Source: an uncultured Muribaculaceae bacterium
GTDB lineage: Bacteria > Bacteroidota > Bacteroidia > Bacteroidales > Muribaculaceae
DNA: 64,000 nt
NCBI GenBank assembly: GCA_910584365.1
Contig: CAJUAF010000012.1
Span: 1 to 64,000, forward strand
Reading direction: 5' to 3'
The notes beneath the pieces are model-generated. The model worked only from the letters and a program-made list of their open reading frames with translations, was not told the DNA's origin and made no database searches. The position numbers and the translations under genes were made by a program. How positions within the stretch are numbered: position 1 is the stretch's first letter; each line of letters opens with the position of its first letter. Positions 62,927 to 64,000 of the stretch are shown piece by piece.

Positions 62927-63934
62927 TTATTTCCGGGAAGCGGATCCTGGAGTCTGCGCCGGATTCGGGGCCGCGGGAGCGGAAGCGCCCTGCGCGTCGG
63001 GAGGAACGACCTCCACGGGTTTTGTCTCCTCAACGAACTGGATGGCCTCGGCCAGGGCGCGGTGATTGTCGTCAGGCAGAGGACGCACCTTAGCGAACTT
63101 CACGAAATCGGCGATTTCCAGAATCTTGCGCATACGGGCGTTTGGCATACGGGTAGCCTCGTTCTCGCTCAGTACACGCGTAATCTGCTGGGAAGTCATC
63201 TCCATGGCGTTGATTCCGAAGCGTCCCTGGAGATAATCGCGGAGAATATCGATAAGGCGGGTGTAATATTCTTTCTCGCGGCCGTTCTGCCAGAGGTTTT
63301 CCTCCCTCAGATGGTCAAGACGCTGCATGGCAAGCTGATAGGGAGGAACGGGCTTCTTTTTCGGGACAAGAGGCACATCGACTTTCTTCGTCAGTATCAG
63401 ATATGCGCAGATACCGGCGATAATCGTCAGCAGCGCAGCGACAATCCAGCCCCAGTATTCCGTAATCCAGTCGGGAAGGAAGTCATACCACTTTGTCTCG
63501 AAGTCCATTGCCGGGGCAATCGGGTTGACATCCTCCATAGCGCTGACGTCCACGGGATTTACTTTCAGGGTCAGAGGCTTGGTACGCAGCGTGTCGGGAC
63601 CGTTGACAAGCAGGAAAGGAGGAATCGTATAGAGGCCCGAATCGAATGACTGCACGATCAGGGCGCGTTTCATCTCGACGAGTCCGTTGCCCAGGTCTGT
63701 GGTGTCGCCGTAAACCCAGTCAATCATCTCTACCTCGGGAGGCATGGTGTTCTTGTCGACAAGGACTTCCGCCGGAGAGCCGGCTTTATCGACAATCTCG
63801 AAGCGGATGGCCGTCTGATACCCCATCGTAATCTGCGAGGAATCGACCGAAGCCTTTATCGAACGGCCCGCGGAGGGGAACGCGGTCGCCGCCGCGATGG
63901 CTATAATGAATATGTTAAGCAGCTTTTTAAGCAT
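62927..63934 (-). CDS. BatD-like membrane protein of the Bat operon
   Basis: This 335-residue protein has a signal peptide (about 1-24), a beta-sandwich domain (SIKASVDSSQITMGYQTAIRFEIVDKAG...) like the first domain of BatD, a membrane helix near 165-185 and a cytoplasmic helical region. It ends with a Pro/Ala-rich tail. The gene order (this, batA, batB, batC, batD, batE) is the usual one. Upstream genes (DUF58, MoxR) would be beyond 64000. It starts 66 bases from the window end; the last bases may hold the end of the DUF58 gene, which I could not confirm. Confidence 0.82.
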   Translation of the reverse strand: MLKKLLNIFIIAIAAATAFPSAGRSIKASVDSSQITMGYQTAIRFEIVDKAGSPAEVLVDKNTMPPEVEMIDWVYGDTTDLGNGLVEMKRALIVQSFDSGLYTIPPFLLVNGPDTLRTKPLTLKVNPVDVSAMEDVNPIAPAMDFETKWYDFLPDWITEYWGWIVAALLTIIAGICAYLILTKKVDVPLVPKKKPVPPYQLAMQRLDHLREENLWQNGREKEYYTRLIDILRDYLQGRFGINAMEMTSQQITRVLSENEATRMPNARMRKILEIADFVKFAKVRPLPDDNHRALAEAIQFVEETKPVEVVPPDAQGASAPAAPNPAQTPGSASRK

Positions 63935-64000
63935 GGAGCAGCTTGTTTTACATTCAACAATTTATCCGTAAAATGGGGTTGAAACGACCGCTGGAGAGGG

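Noticed and set aside
63935..64000. End of a DUF58 gene at the window edge
   Set aside because: A minus-strand frame ending at 63962 or another continuing past 63934 is possible, but 66 bases are too few to identify a protein.

Overview
The window looks like chromosomal DNA from a gut-type member of the order Bacteroidales, most likely a Muribaculaceae-like or related lineage; this placement is inference. The support is a Bat (aerotolerance) operon, the glycine-lipid pair glsA/glsB, a BspA-like surface protein and another protein with type IX secretion-like C-terminal domains, a fused DAHP synthase/chorismate mutase, NodT-type outer membrane lipoproteins, and promoters fitting the Bacteroidetes pattern (-33 TTTG-like, 19-20 bp, -7 TAnnTTTG). 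GC content is moderate and coding density is high. I saw no rRNA, tRNA, CRISPR array or prophage.

Layout. 0-5.2 kb is the most eroded part: a secreted protein, an IS3-type terminal-repeat remnant, an outer membrane efflux lipoprotein, and the 3' part of an RND pump gene that is cut off, carries an in-frame stop and abuts a truncated IS5-type transposase. 5.3-9 kb holds a nitroreductase, dnaA and a META-domain lipoprotein. 9.1-13.4 kb is a galactan/galactose block (GH53 endo-galactanase, galK, a sugar nucleotidyltransferase in the place of galT, galE). 13.5-20.3 kb carries a histidine acid phosphatase, murI, a LEA-like lipoprotein, an outer membrane barrel, hisS and typA. 20.4-22.5 kb is a BlaI/BlaR-type two-gene unit with a clear double-dyad operator over its promoter. 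22.6-24 kb has a YigZ-family gene and a possible GT42/DUF115-type glycosyltransferase gene.

24.1-33.2 kb is one long co-directional run: glsA, glsB, a Wzi-like barrel, a small lipoprotein, legB, an ATP-grasp gene, a NeuB/LegI-type synthase, prmC, recX and comF. It joins membrane-lipid synthesis, a surface barrel and part of a nonulosonic-acid pathway, and is the most interesting region for undescribed biology. 33.3-40.1 kb has the DAHP synthase fusion, an OmpA-family protein, a BspA-like LRR protein and a membrane TPR/HTH regulator. 40.1-40.7 kb is an AT-rich gap with a strong leftward promoter, a terminator and repeated ATATAGA motifs, possibly a small RNA locus.

40.7-44.1 kb has a Crp/Fnr regulator, a BASS-family transporter and an acetyl-CoA hydrolase/transferase. 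44.2-50.4 kb is a rightward housekeeping series: miaB, ftsX, a DUF3098 gene, uppP, truB, queA and a DUF2148 ferredoxin-like gene. 50.5-56.9 kb has a PHP-type tyrosine phosphatase, a biotin-dependent carboxyltransferase/decarboxylase alpha subunit with an unusual insertion, two GT2 glycosyltransferases, a universal stress protein fusion and a small DNA-binding protein. 57.1-63.9 kb is the Bat operon (a BatD-like gene, batA, batB, batC, batD, batE) on the minus strand; its expected moxR/DUF58 head lies beyond the window.
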